Positions 28,191-41,100 of a DNA stretch of 64,000 bases are shown here, one piece after another; the first letter of the stretch is position 1; each line of letters starts with the position of its first letter. The notes beneath the pieces were generated by a model. It was not told the origin of the DNA, searched no databases, and was given only the letters and a program-made list of their open reading frames with translations. Source of the DNA: Craterostigma plantagineum (lineage: Eukaryota; Streptophyta; Magnoliopsida; Lamiales; Linderniaceae); assembly GCA_027422505.1 (NCBI GenBank), contig JAPQWV010001388.1, positions 1-64,000 of the forward strand. Direction: 5' to 3'. The translations under genes and the position numbers were made by a program.

Positions 28191-28708
28191 AGATCAAGTG
28201 AAACTAGCAAGTAAGCATATATATATAATATCAACGTACCTTTTCGATTTAATTGGTAAACATGCGAACGAAAACACTTAATGGGTACAGATAAGAATGA
28301 GACTCATCCAGGACTGGATATGGAGTAAAACATGAAATAATAAAAACCTATTAGGCGAAATTACTGTTCTACCCCATAGCCTAGCCCTGGACAAGTCTTT
28401 CTCTGCTGATGATTTATATCGACTGATAACAAATAATAAGCTCTTCCCAAATCAACACATATATATAATAGATTGATTTTTTCCTTCCTCAAACGCCACA
28501 CACACACACTCACACACAAACATTGCGCGTATTCTATTTATTGCTTGAGTTGCTGATTAACTTTTTAAAGGGATTGGAAGTTGGACAAAATAATGCCATA
28601 TGACGTAGTTTTGTGTTTGTTCTTTAGCATATAATATTTCGGATCATTAGTTAATTTTTTTTACCGTTACATACATACGTCACTAAGACACTCGATCTGT
28701 AATGAAGG

Positions 28709-28814
28709 GCGGTGGTACTTACTTTCTTACATAAGATAACTTTCATATGTACATCACTTTCGCGGTGGTACTTACTTTCTTACATAAGATAACTTTCATA
28801 TGTACATCACTTTC
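28709..28814. repeat. Perfect 53-bp tandem duplication
   Basis: 28709-28761 and 28762-28814 are identical by eye; both begin GCGGTGGTACTTACTTTC. The lack of divergence suggests a recent event or an assembly duplicate. Confidence 0.9.
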
Positions 28815-30921
28815 ACTTGTCTTGGTAAGGACTAAGGAGACACTAATATCTTAATAAGGAATAGAAAGAGTAACAAGAAAAAAGAAAAACAAGAATGTAA
28901 TTACAATACACAGATGGAGACAAAAAGCTAGCTTTTGTGTGCAGGTGATTATGGGATCATTTAGGGTTTTGCGTGACCTTTTGGTATATATGAATTATGA
29001 TGTAAGCATATGAGATGCCAATATGATTGGTTTGTCGCCATACAATTATACTATTAAAGCAATGAGTCATCATTCATCATCGTTTTCTTTCACTATATTG
29101 CTACGATTAATTAATTTGATGATCAATGAGTTGTTGAGGTCGTGCTTGAATAGATAATGGAGAACACCATCATGAAAGTGAAATTATCTAAATTTATAAT
29201 ATGTTAGATCATTCTCGTCATTATTATGGGGTTATCACGATAGTCATACATGAGTTTTCTCTATCAAATTAGGAACTACGGAATTCCATTTTCTGTATGA
29301 GAATACAGTTATGTAGTGCTTAATTACAAAGCTAATTGATTTCCCATTCTTAGGGTTCATTGTTTCTTAAAATAAAATTATTCCTGTTATTTAAGACAAG
29401 CCATCTTGGTGGGTCGAGAGTAATTAATATTAAAGATAAATACATATATATATAAAGTGACTTGTAATAAGCTTTTGAAATAAATTATTATGTTCTTTAG
29501 TAGACTAGCTATGGCGGCTAGAGATGTTCAAGTTCGGTTTATGGACATTTTTCTCTTTCTTAATTTTTTTTTTTTATGACTGAAAAATTTTCGGTTCGTT
29601 TCAGTTAACAGTCGATTTACCTAATGAACACGCGTAATAAAGTCGTAAAAATAATACATCAATCCTGTCAAATTCATTATTGCTTAATGATTTGATTTAA
29701 CAAAAATAAAAAAACATAAATGTCATCGACGTCATTAAAGAAAGAAAAAAAGACATCCCAAATTCCTGAATTAAAATAGAACCATTTGTCACGATCTGTA
29801 AATGGGCACAATTTAGGTATATACCATCAAACAAGTTCAAAAATCAGCATAAAGAGGCACTCAAAATTTATTATTAAATTAACGAATAAAACACATAAGC
29901 TAAAGCCACATGGCAAGCATATATTGAATGAAATATATATGAGAGAAATGCATGGTGCGGTCTATGGCTGTGTGATATTACTAACTGTTCTAAAATTGAT
30001 TGGTAATTTGGTAATCAATCAATATAATTACTATTGTAACCTTGATTTTCAAGTATATTCCAATTATATCATCCAAAGCTAATTTTACTTAATTAAAAAT
30101 AATATAAAATTAAAATTAACATTGTATTTTTCACATATTAAAGTAATTTAAAATGTAAGGTAATATAATATGTAGTGTAGGCACACACATCGAATGTGCA
30201 GAAAATACTAGTTATATTATAATGTATAATAATACTATTACTTAATAAATCTTACAATTATTATTACTATTATTATTATTATTATTTTTATTACCTAATT
30301 GAGCATATAAGTGTACTTCAAGCTTGAGCATTTTAATTTCTAGATCTTCAAACATGGGCCTGGCCCAAATCAAATTTATGATAATGGGCCTCAGCTATCC
30401 TATAAGTAAACTCTCTCTCTCTCTCTTATATCCTATAAGTAAATCCTATATTATATGTGTGTGTGTCTCTCGTCATAATATTAAGAGTATATTAAGTTTC
30501 AGCCCCCAAAAATATTTTTTAAAATAGGTTTCAAGGCCCTGTAAGAGAAAAATTTAGTATAAAGGACCCAATTTTCGTAAAATTTAGAGATAAGGACATC
30601 AATTTACGCAAGTGCTACTTCATAGCAATGAAGTGTTACTGCAGAATAATGAAGTGTTGCTAAAAAAATCGAGACCTTCCTGACAGTGCCTGAAAACTTA
30701 AAAAAAATTCAAAAGGCCTGAAACGAAATTTGCTATTAATTAATGTCATATAAATCTTCAAACATGTGAGGCGGTATTCAGTTTATATCACACACATTTT
30801 CATCTATTTAGATGTTCAAGAAAGGTAACAAAGAATATAATATTTTTCCAACAAGTCCAACAACGAATATAAGATTGTCCGAACCATAGCTGGCCACGTA
30901 CACTCTCATAATACTAAAATC

Positions 30922-31003
30922 CACGTGAATAAAAATGAAATTAGTATCTTACTAATTCACGCGACTGTTGCTTCACATGTATTAATCAATCTTCGTGCAC
31001 GTG
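30922..31003. promoter_or_regulatory. Two G-boxes (CACGTG) upstream of JAZ
   Basis: CACGTG occurs at 30922-30927 and 30998-31003, about 0.9 kb before the JAZ start. G-boxes are binding sites of MYC2-type bHLH factors, which are known to drive JAZ genes in a feedback loop. A third copy lies in intron 1 at 32718-32723. Binding at these sites is inferred. Confidence 0.5.
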
Positions 31004-31878
31004 GCGTTCTTATCCTTGGAAATTTTGTTCATTCTTTTATTACAATTATGATTTATGAACTTGCCAATCGATGACCTATGCACCTATATCAGTTGTTCTC
31101 ATGACAGTGTGTACTAGTATTTATTCAGAAATATTAGACCATTTCTTCTTGAAAAGTGAAACCGTAAACAATACAAGTTGTGAAGCACGCCATATTAATT
31201 TAACACCAAGTTGAAAAAAAAAAGTAATAAACAAACTGGAACTTAATACTAGTACCCAAAAAGGGTCATACCTCAATTGCATGCATGATGCAGTCTTTCA
31301 ACAAATACCAGAAGTAAAGAAGCTATATTAAATACGAAGATATAAATAATAACGTATGGGTGTATAACGATGAATATATTATATACTGAACAATAAACAT
31401 GGTCGGCCCTCCCTATATATTATATTACCGGCCAAAAAAGAAAAGATTGCAAAATATTATTCCTTAATATTTTAAGTTGCTTAGGCAAGTGGCGAACCAC
31501 TATCAGTATATATCTGGAACGTGAATCATTACATTACCCTAAAAAAATACCACATTCAACGAACAAAACCCAACGCATCTAAAAGCTATTATATGACAAG
31601 TTAGATGTGATTAGTTATTCATTAAAAAAAAAATAAAATAAATAAAAGATGTTTTCGCTACACAACATATAGATATGGCACGAATATCATTGCATCATGT
31701 CATTAACAATTTAACATTACATGTGATCAAAAAAGTCTTCCCATTTATATCTCCCATTAGTTTATTTCTCTCTTTCTTCAAAAAACCAAACAGCCCATCT
31801 CTCCTCATTCGAAGATATAAAGAAAACGCTCACTATTCTTTAACGAATCCATCTTATTTCAAAGCAGTGCTTTTGAAG

Positions 31879-33736
31879 ATGGAGAGAGATTTCATGGGCT
31901 TGTCTATGGCTAAAGCGATGGAAGAAGACGAATCTTCCGCAGGTATGACGAACACAGTTCATTATTGAAGTAATGGTTCGAATATTTTCTTTTTCATTCG
32001 GAGATTTAATATTCGTTCTTTCAAAGTAGAGACTTGATTGTTTTTTCAATTATTAAATGTCATAAGTAAGGTAATTTAACTTGTGAGGAACTCTCGGTAT
32101 TTAATATATTATTGATTATTGCCGTTGTTTGTGTGAAAACATCGAGTGTTTCATTCATATATTGCATCGACATATCTAATTAGTTGAAGCGTTGCGTTGG
32201 TTGCGCCACAAAAATGTCCCAAAATTGAATATTTCGTATCCTTGCAAGCCCTTTGAAGTTATTATAATTCCTATTCACGTTTCTTGATGCTCCATCACTA
32301 TTCTATTACATGTTTAGTAACTTTACATATATTAAAAATAAGCTGCGGCCCCCAAGAAGTCTCTAGCTTAGCACATTTGTATTAATGTAATAAAATAAGC
32401 GATGCTCCCAAGAAATTATGAATATTTAAAGCAATCTAGTTGCATGGTAGTGCAATATTAAAATGTACATTGACCATATACGGCTTTCCCTGTCCTTCGA
32501 CTACTTTAATGTTTTATATGTAACATCATAGTACCGTTATTTATACGAAATAACGTGCATGAGATGCCGACCTTTTACATTCATTATTCGGAAATTCCCA
32601 AGCATGCCCATTCCACCCTTACAGCTAATTGAGTTCCTTGCTATTATATTATATCCATGATTGAACAATGAAACAATCTCGCGTAATTATAGAAATGTAG
32701 ATGTCCTAATATGCCGACACGTGTTCTATTCTAGTATAATTATATAGTCCCACTGAAAATTAAAATCGTCCCATCAGTCCTAATTTTAATTTTACAGCAC
32801 GAGTGAGAAATACAGAAACGCAATGGACGTTCTGTAACAAGAACCCTACTACGTCCCCGCAAATCATCTCGTTCCACGGCGTCCCACGGGGAGAAAACCC
32901 TAAGACGGGCTTCGGTTCTCTTGCATCTAATGGATTAGTAAGCATTACAACTTCGAATGGTTTCGGCGTGGTAGGGAAGACGACGACTAGTTTAAGGTAC
33001 TAAATCTTAACTCAACTATGGTTAATCGCCTGCGATAACGATTTATATACGTATATGTTTATTTACTTATCGATGTGTGTTGTCTTGGTAGGAGTCCTAA
33101 AGCGAATAATTCAGTCGCGCCTGCGGCGGCTCAGCTGACCATATTCTACAACGGCTCGGTTTGCGCCTACGACAATATCTCGCCCGAAAAGGTTTGCGGC
33201 GATTTTTTTTTTTTTGTTTCTCCACTTCGTTTTTCTTTGCAATTTTATAACCGTAATAAATAAAATTCCGCGCGTATTTAGGCTCGGGCTATTATGTTGC
33301 TAGCGGGAAATGGAGCGAAAAACTCAACTCCAGCGGTGCGTTCTTCTTCTTCGCATAATAACAATAATACAATTATTCGAAGAACGGCGGTCGAAGAAGG
33401 GATGCTCGTCTTTAAAAACGGATTGAATGCTACGATGAGAAGCCCACGACCCGCAATAGGCTCGATTTGGGTCGCGGGTCGACCCGACGGGTCGGCGGAT
33501 GGTTCTGCGGACGGCGTGCCGCAGTTTCGTAAGAAGTCGTTGGCTCGATTCTTGGAGAAACGCAAAGAAAGGTAACATATATAATAGGTGAAGATATCAT
33601 CTATTATTATTATTATATATAGTATGTATAGGCTGATGAGTATCTTTCGAATGAAAAGGTTCTCATAATCATAATGGTTCATGTTGACTGCAGGGTAATC
33701 TCGTCATCTCCATATGGTAACAATAATAAGCAATAG
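31879..33736 (+). CDS. TIFY6B: JAZ repressor, TIFY6B (JAZ3/JAZ4) type, short form
   Basis: Jasmonate ZIM-domain repressor of MYC transcription factors, degraded through COI1 on hormone perception. Five exons: 31879-31942, 32798-32996, 33092-33191, 33282-33571, 33694-33736; 696 nt, 231 residues, frame intact. The N-terminus MERDFMGLS is typical of the JAZ3/4 group. The TIFY motif is QLTIFYNGSVCAYDNISPEK followed by ARAIMLLAGNG. The Jas motif is VPQFRKKSLARFLEKRKERV then SSSPY, split by the last intron. The protein is about 100 residues shorter than Arabidopsis JAZ3, mainly in the linker before and after the TIFY motif. The degron region reads VPQFRKK where related proteins usually have VPQARKA, which may affect COI1 binding. 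Confidence 0.93.
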
Positions 33737-34133
33737 GAAGAAGATTGCATCGCACTGTCGTCGGAAGAAAATGACGATGATGATAATTTGTCATTTCCTG
33801 CATTTTTATCTATTGGTAGTAGTTTTTACTTTGTTATTAGATTTTTTAGTCAAGAGTAACGTAATCGGTAATTTAAATAGAAAGGTGGTAATATAAAATA
33901 ATCAGAAGGATTATATGTATACATATAATATATATACATTCATTTTCAATGATAAAGTAGTTTGGCAATTGCATTACACCATCGAAAGCCGTTGAATATT
34001 TGGTGAGAAAAAACTCTCCGCCACCCTTATCAGCTTTTTAGGGTATTTTTAATCTTGTTGGTAAATGAAGCGACACATAAATATAATTGATAAGGTCTTC
34101 ATGAAAAATAAACAAATTATAGAGTTCATTATA

Positions 34134-34541
34134 TTAGGGGGTGTTTGGTTTGGGGTGATTCACTATAATCCTCTCATCGTCTTATCTTCACCATGTTTTT
34201 TCACCTTAAGTGATGAGTCATCACCGTAATGACGGATCACTTATGTGATGAAAATGGTTAAATGCTACCTTTTGGATCACCCCGAAAAAGGTAGATGATC
34301 TTACATCACGGTGACGGGGCGATCTTTCAAATTTTTATCAGGACAACCTTACCATTAGTTTAGCATTTATACGTAATATATCCTTATTCATATTTTATAT
34401 AATTAAAGTATTTATATCTTAAAATAATATATTTAATAATAAATAATTATATTGAATTACTATACAAAAAACTTATTATTAGCTCTTCAAATTTTAATTC
34501 CATATTAAAATAGTAATCATTAGTATGTAAATATCATCTCA

Positions 34542-34573
<32 letters not shown>

Positions 34574-34821
34574 AATCCACATAATCTGTATAATATTCGT
34601 ATCGTTACATTTGACATTTACCCGATACCACTCCACACTACACCGTAATTAGACAAATACAATATTCTAATATCACCTTGTTATGCAAAATGAAATATCA
34701 CCCCCAAAACAAACGCGGTAATGATATATCACCTTGATCCGCATCACGTTGATATTCACATTACGGTGATGTGAGTACCACCATGATGCTGGATCACGAG
34801 AAACACACACACACCCCCTTA
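34134..34821. mobile_element. PIF/Harbinger (Tourist-like) MITE with TTA duplication
   Basis: Element 34137-34818 (682 bp), flanked on both sides by TTA (34134-34136 and 34819-34821). It starts GGGGGTGTTTGGTTT and ends ACACACACACCCCC. Further inside, GTGATGTAAG/ATCACGGTGA-type words recur in both orientations. No coding capacity. The 3-bp TTA duplication and GGG..GTTTGGTT ends fit Tourist-like elements. A (TA)n run sits inside at about 34543-34569. Confidence 0.8.
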
Positions 34822-34938
34822 GTCTTGTTGGTATAATTTAACCAACTATAAAGTTAAAATTTACACGGTCATAAAATTAATAAAAACATAGGGTTTATGA
34901 TATTAATAAAGCTAAGTTAGTAGTTTTAATACAATTGT

Positions 34939-35020
34939 TGGGCCAATAAGCCCAAGATATATTGTCCACTAGCTTTATCCAAAGCCCAATCTATATAACG
35001 TACGATCTCTCAAACCCTAA
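34939..35020 (+). promoter_or_regulatory. Ribosomal protein promoter: site II elements plus telo-box
   Basis: Site II motifs are TGGGCC (34939-34944), AAGCCCA (34948-34954) and AAAGCCCA (34981-34988). A telo-box AAACCCTAA follows at 35012-35020, with TATATAA between them (34992-34998). This combination is the known signature of plant ribosomal protein and growth-linked genes. Confidence 0.75.
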
Positions 35021-35079
35021 AAATCGCTCTGCTCCCAAATCGGCCGGCGTCCCTTCGCAAATCACTGCCGAGCAAGACG

Positions 35080-35190
35080 ATGACAACGCGTTTCAAGAAG
35101 AACAGGAAGAAGAGGGGACACGTCAGCGCCGGACACGGCCGTATCGGCAAGCACCGCAAACATCCCGGCGGTCGGGGTAACGCCGGTGGA

Positions 35191-35228
<38 letters not shown>

Positions 35229-35520
35229 TGGGTACTTCGGCAAAGTAGGTATGAGGTACTTCCACAAGCTGCGCAACAAGTTCTTCTGCCCGACGGTCAA
35301 CGTGGACAGGCTATGGTCGATGGTGCCTCAGGAGGTGAAGGACAAGGCCGGCGAGGGCGGCGCGCCGTTGATCGACGTGACGCAGTTCGGGTACTTTAAG
35401 GTTCTCGGCAAGGGGCTTTTGCCCGTGGGAAAGCCCTTCGTCGTGAAGGCGAAGCTCGTTTCGAAGAATGCTGAGAAGAAGATCAAGGAGGCCGGCGGCG
35501 CCGTGGTGCTTACGGCTTGA
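35080..35520 (+). CDS. RPL27A: 60S ribosomal protein L27a (uL15)
   Basis: Component of the large cytosolic ribosomal subunit. A single uninterrupted frame of 146 residues, the usual length. The N-terminus has the basic, Gly-rich signature [28 protein letters not shown], and the C-terminal half contains [16 protein letters not shown]. Codon use is GC-rich compared with its neighbours, as expected for a highly expressed gene. The promoter just upstream carries site II and telo-box motifs. Confidence 0.98.
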
Positions 35521-37474
35521 GGAATTTTCCCGGTCTGTTAGGTCTGAGTTTCGTCCTTTTTTATTTATTTTCTGCTATAACTAATCTCTCCTTCGACGCC
35601 GTTGATACGTTGTTCAAGATACTGGGATTTATGGTTGCTGATGATATGTTGGGATTATAAAGTTTGTGCCTTTCTTTGTTGATTGGGCATTTGGTGATTT
35701 TGCTTTGTTTTGGTGTTTACATATTCGATTCAACGCATGCTTTAATGTTTTGGGGTTTGATGTGTGAGTTCTTTATTATGGTTATGGTTAGTTTGCTGTT
35801 GTTTCATAAGGTGCATTTAGACAGAGAACTGGGAATAGTACCATTATTTAGCTTATTTTGCTCGGCATATATCTCGTCTGATAGTTACTAATAGGATGAA
35901 AAATCTTAACATGGGTGGTGGAAAGTTTCGTGCTACACTTGAGACGAGTTTTTTGAGGTATAAATTAATTATGGGAAGTCCATTTTTTTAACTTGGGATT
36001 ACCGTAGAATTTTCTGTAGGGCTTTTCTCTAGTGGGGAAAACTTCATAGATTTATACCCTACCCTGCTCGTTTCATCTGGCAATATCGAACTATATACAT
36101 TTGATATTTATTCATGTCCTAATTTATTATTGCAAGAATAGATCTCAATGGTATCATTCACGAGGCCTTAACGCAGAATGTTACAGAAGCATCGGCTTTG
36201 TCTACCTTCAAAAATAATTTGAGACCTTACGAGAAAATGGGACGTAAAAGTAGTGTCGATGATATGAATGAAGATTGTTTCATTACCTTGCCAAGATAAT
36301 GGGCGGAGAGCTCTTAATAAGAGAGAAATGAACGCAAATCAAATAAGAAATACAATAAAAGAAAAGACTCAAAAGATCAAAGAATCTGATATAAATCAGA
36401 TTAATACTACATAAAAAAATGACTATTAGCTGCGATATCTAGTACTTTGAGTATCTACTCTATTATGTTACGGTGGGTATAAAACTGCTCTTAATATGTC
36501 AAATAGATAGTGCTTTTATAATTTTAGCATTATATGTTTTTAGTTTATTACAATTTTATTTTTAGTTTGAAATTGTATTTTAAATAACTTTATTAATAAT
36601 ATAAAAATATAGAATAACTTTGATATATTTGCAATACATAAGATGTGCTAAACATATATTATCTCTCGTGGATGTTTTTATTTTTTTTTTAATTCGTTTT
36701 TCCTTTATAAATGAACATGCTTCTTGATCCAACGGTGCACCTTTGCTCTACTAAACCATATCTAATCGGACGACCACGAATAGAAGTTAAATGATGCTTC
36801 CGTTGAACGAAATCGCCAGGACCTCTAAACGGCGTCGTCTAACCCTTTTTCCTTTGCTTTCCACCCCCTCGATATATATAGTCCCACGCAAGTGTGCTCA
36901 GAAAATAGGATATTTGCTTCCGATTTGAATCGTAAAATCGCAGATAGGTAATTTGATTAGATCACCGGTCGGTGCTTGTACCGTCTTCTCCTTCTCCCTA
37001 TGTTTCTCTGATTGTCTTCATTCGTTCCACCATGCGAACCTTGATTCTGGTTTGTCAAAGTTAAAATGGGATTAGGGTTTCGGTTATGATATATCCCAGC
37101 GCTGGTTTCGAACGTGGATAGTTTTTAATATTGGGCTAGGTTTTCACATTCGCTGTTTATGGGATTAGGTACATGAAGAAGTCGTTGAAAATAAATTATG
37201 GGCATTTTACGGTAGTAGAATGTTGAATGTTGGAATGTAGCGGCTGCTTTGACGAGGGATTTTTTCTGTTAGATTTTGATCGGAAATCAAGTAATACTTG
37301 AAATTATCAGTCTCCTGTGTGCTAATCGGGATTTGATGATCCATCGTATCTAGTAATTTATTTTTTGTTTTTTATTTTCTGGGAAATCAGCCACCAGGTG
37401 ATAATGAAGTTTCTTTCCTTAGAATTTCAGGATACCTTACGTTGGTTGGATGACAGTGGAATACCACTTGGACC
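35521..37474. other. Intergenic: L27a 3' UTR and MOS1 promoter and leader
   Basis: AT-rich, with no gene recognised. From about 36890 it should be the MOS1 5' UTR, which appears to contain a leader intron (donor after 36947, acceptor ending 37430). Confidence 0.55.
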
Positions 37475-38198
37475 ATGACTTCGAGTATGTTGGCTGGAGA
37501 ACGAAAGTACACATTCCTTTCATTGACAAGATTCTTGTTTAATTTGGCGGAAATTAAACTAGCGCAAACTCGTAATTTGTTGTAAATATAATTCAAGATA
37601 GGTGTGCTCGGAAAACTTAGATACGGTGTCGTAACGTGATATTATTAACCTCACGAGTGGGCTAACACTTATTGGACCGGCTATAATCATTATTTTATTG
37701 ACAACAACCAGTTAAACATGTTGGAATCCAGTTTTTTTATACGTTTTTACTGGACATTGGCATATTTCATAATGCTGGAATAAGAAATTGCCTTATGCTG
37801 AGTTGTCTGCGTAGATGGGCTACTGCAAGAAAGGGTGGCATGACTGTATTGGGGAAAGTAACTGTTCCCAAACCGTTGAACCTACCAAGCCAGAGGTACT
37901 TGTTCCCAGGATTTTTTTCGTTGTGCATCCTCTCCCTCATTATTGTAGTTTATACTATCTTTCTTTTACTTCCAACAGTCATGAACCACTTGTGGATTTT
38001 CTTTCTGACTTTTAGTTATGAAATTAATTGAAGGTCCGAAAATCATGGGATGGATCCCAATGTTGCGATCGTTCCCAAGTGAGTGATGAATAGTTCATTT
38101 CTCTCTTAGAATGCGCACATAATAATTCAATTAATGCTCCGAGTTTCTTTCCACTCAGTTAACTTACTCTTTCATCGCCTATTCAGGGGTACGCTTAG
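37450..38198 (+). other. Upstream ORF overlapping the MOS1 start
   Basis: An ATG at 37450, 25 bases before the MOS1 ATG and in another frame, opens a reading frame. In the spliced message (37450-37506, 37815-37895, 38034-38078, 38187-38198) it runs 64 codons before TAG. Each of the first three segments is a whole number of codons. Its ATG context is weak (T at -3), while the MOS1 ATG has A at -3. It may dampen MOS1 translation by leaky scanning; this is inference. Confidence 0.5.
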
Positions 38199-41100
38199 TT
38201 GGGGGAGCCGTTGTTATTCCCCTAGTTCAGATGCTAAGAATTCATCAGTGTCATTAAATGCTGATGGAGGTGTGGTTTCACCAAGACACCGTCCTTCATC
38301 GGGTGGTGGAACTCGACCATCAACTGCTGGTAGTGATCTAAATCATGAACCTTCCGGCGCTTGGGGTTCAAATTCTAGACCTTCATCCGCTGCTGGAACA
38401 TATCCATCGAATGAGTCAGCATTATCATCTCGTCCCAGAAGTGCAGAAACCAGGCCTAATAGCTCGCAGTTATCAAGATTTGCTGAGCCTGACCATGTTG
38501 TAAAAAACTCATCAGCTTGGGGTCCTGATATCACGCCAGAAAGATTAGTAAGATTTAGTGTTTGCCACTTCTAATAAAACTTAAAGATTTTCTTTCTTCA
38601 GACTTGCATCAATGGTGGCAGTTTCATTATGATTTGTGACTTATCTTTTCTATTTCATGATCTAAAGCCATGCATCTTGATTCTATGTTGAGCATGTAAT
38701 TATGATAGCACTATGGCCTTTATTTGTTAACTAGAGTTAACTTGGCAGGGTTTAAAACAAAATGGGTTTTCTCTCAACTCTGGGGATTTTCCTACCCTTG
38801 GTGCTGACAGGGTGGATTCTACGAAAAATATTGAATATGAAGGTGACTGGCACTTTTGCTAGTAGTTGCTGTTTATATTTCAATTTTGCCAAGTAAATAA
38901 CATGATTTATTGAGTTGCACTATACTAGACATTCATTCCTAGTGTCAAGCACACATAGCATGTTGAATGCGGTGAGTCACCTTCATCAGAACGAGACGAT
39001 ACGAATTGGGTATCTTTGATCTCTTTTTGTTCACAAACTTTAGTATATGATACTGATTGTCCTTCGGTGGCGGTAAATTGACCACATGCCGCACGGAGTG
39101 TATTTAAATGCTAATGCTTTTAGTAACTTCCTTTTCTTGTTCTTACACGTTGTTGTTGCCCGCCTCATGTCTATGAGTAACCGACAACCTTATCTTCTCC
39201 AAGTCTTTTTATATATTGGTATATGGATATTTGGAGTGCTGACCTTTGACCAGCATGTATCAATAGACCATAGCCGGCCTACCTCTGCTTCTGGAACATC
39301 TGTTCAGCCAGAAAAGGATCCCAAATCAGATACAGGTGTGGCGTTGTATTTGATTATTGCTAGGATCATCTCAGTTGATGTGAAAAGATTTTTATCGTTC
39401 TTTTTCAATCCAGATATTAAACGAGGAAGTTTTGGATCTTGGAGAATGGAAGAATTGCAAGGTGCTCATGATAGCTTTCATCCCAACATGGATAAATGGA
39501 AGGTTGATCCAACACACTATCATCATGCCAATGTTCCCCCTCAGCATTTTGACGCATGGTATGGACTGCCCATGAATGTACCCGATGTTCCTTGGGATCA
39601 AGGCCATCCACGAGCTCCTCACTTTAGGCCTCCGCTTGGGCCAAACGGCTTTCCAGTGGAACCATTTCCATATTACCGTCCCCAAATTCCACCACCGCAT
39701 CTAGTTGGTGGTGCTCCACGAGGTCCTCCCCCGCAAAACGGAGATTCGTACAGGCCAAATGTTCATCATGCATATGCACGTCCCAATATGCCATATAGAC
39801 CTGGTTTTTATCATGGGCCTCGTGGACCAAGGCCTTTCGACGGTTATTGTGGACCGCCCATGGCCTACTGCAATGCTGAACAAGATATTCCATACATGGG
39901 TGTGGGAGCAGGCCACCACTCTGCTTATGATGTTTATCCAAGAGCAGGTGCTCCCAATCTTGGTAATTTACATGGTCGACCTAAGGGTCACTATGGGAAT
40001 ATGTTGACTGAAACTGATGATTTGGAAGACTCTCACCGCGAAAAAAGGGTTCAACTGAGACATGAGCGTGGGGATCAGAAGATGGTTGGAGAAAATTGGG
40101 AGGAAAAATCAGAACCTGTTATTCTTAATCGTAGAAAAGATTACTTTCCACCCATGGGGATCAATGAAATGGGAATTTCTGAGCGTACAAAAGAAGATGC
40201 CTTTTACAATAGGGGTGTACCTGGTGAAAACTTGGAGGGCGTTGCTGAGCATAGAACGCGCGCTGCAGAGAATACAAGACCCAACTCATTCAAAGTTTTG
40301 GGCAAGATGAGAACGGTTAAAGATGGTGGGAGCAATAAAACAGAGAAAGTGGCTTCTTTTCCTACAGAGATGTCTCAAGTACATCGTGATGGGGTTACCG
40401 ATTCGTCAATTCCTGCTGGAACCAAAGATTCGGCTCTAATTAGTCGGGTTTCTGATGTCAGAGATGATGAGTCGCCCTTGAGGGATAATATTAAAGAACA
40501 GAATAATAGATCTCATGTTGAAGATCAGATAATTGATGATGAATGTATTAATGAAGTCAGTATTAATGCTTTTGAATCTTTAAAAAAGGCTCCTATCTTT
40601 GGTGATGCTCCTGTTTCTTATGAATCGGTGCAGCCAGTGGGTGCTGGTCCTAGGTCTGATGAAAATCTAATTTTTTTTTTTCTGCCATGTTTAAATATTT
40701 GGATTGTGTTGAGTAACTGTCGAATTAATCTCTACAGGAGATTGGGACGTGATGGGCATGGTGGAGAAAGTTATCGTGGTAAAGGAAAACTCAATAGCCA
40801 TGGCACCGATGGATGGCGAAGGAAAGGTCCTCATACTGGCTGTTCGCCTAGTATTACGTCTAGTACTGATTTTATTATGGCTAATAATCCATCTGGTCAT
40901 AATGTTACTGTTGAGGTATTTGAGTCAAATACTCTAATATCTAATACCGAAGGCGACGTCAATGATTCACGTGACGACTCGGTCATCGTCCAGGTGTGGT
41001 TTGTTACTGCAGTTATTGATTCTGTTTTCTGGTAATAATCTTTTTGTCTAACATTATTCCCAATCAATCAGCGTGTGAAGATGGGAGAACTAACGAAACG

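Larger units (their letters stand above)
25452..31878. other. Gene-poor AT-rich intergenic region
   Basis: 6.4 kb without a supportable gene. It holds the promoter of the HDG11-type gene on the left, a hAT MITE at 27067-27534, an AT-rich hairpin near 28120-28190, a 53 bp tandem duplication at 28709-28814, several TA runs (about 26041, 26216, 28144), and the JAZ promoter with two G-boxes on the right. Short open frames here lack codon bias and family motifs. Confidence 0.6.
33737..35079. other. Intergenic: JAZ 3' flank, a MITE and the L27a promoter
   Basis: No gene. About half is the PIF/Harbinger-like MITE at 34137-34818. The last 140 bp is the compact ribosomal protein promoter. Confidence 0.7.

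Noticed and set aside
33278..33682. Open frames antisense to the last JAZ exons
   Set aside because: Shadow of the real JAZ exon; no family motif and no splice support.
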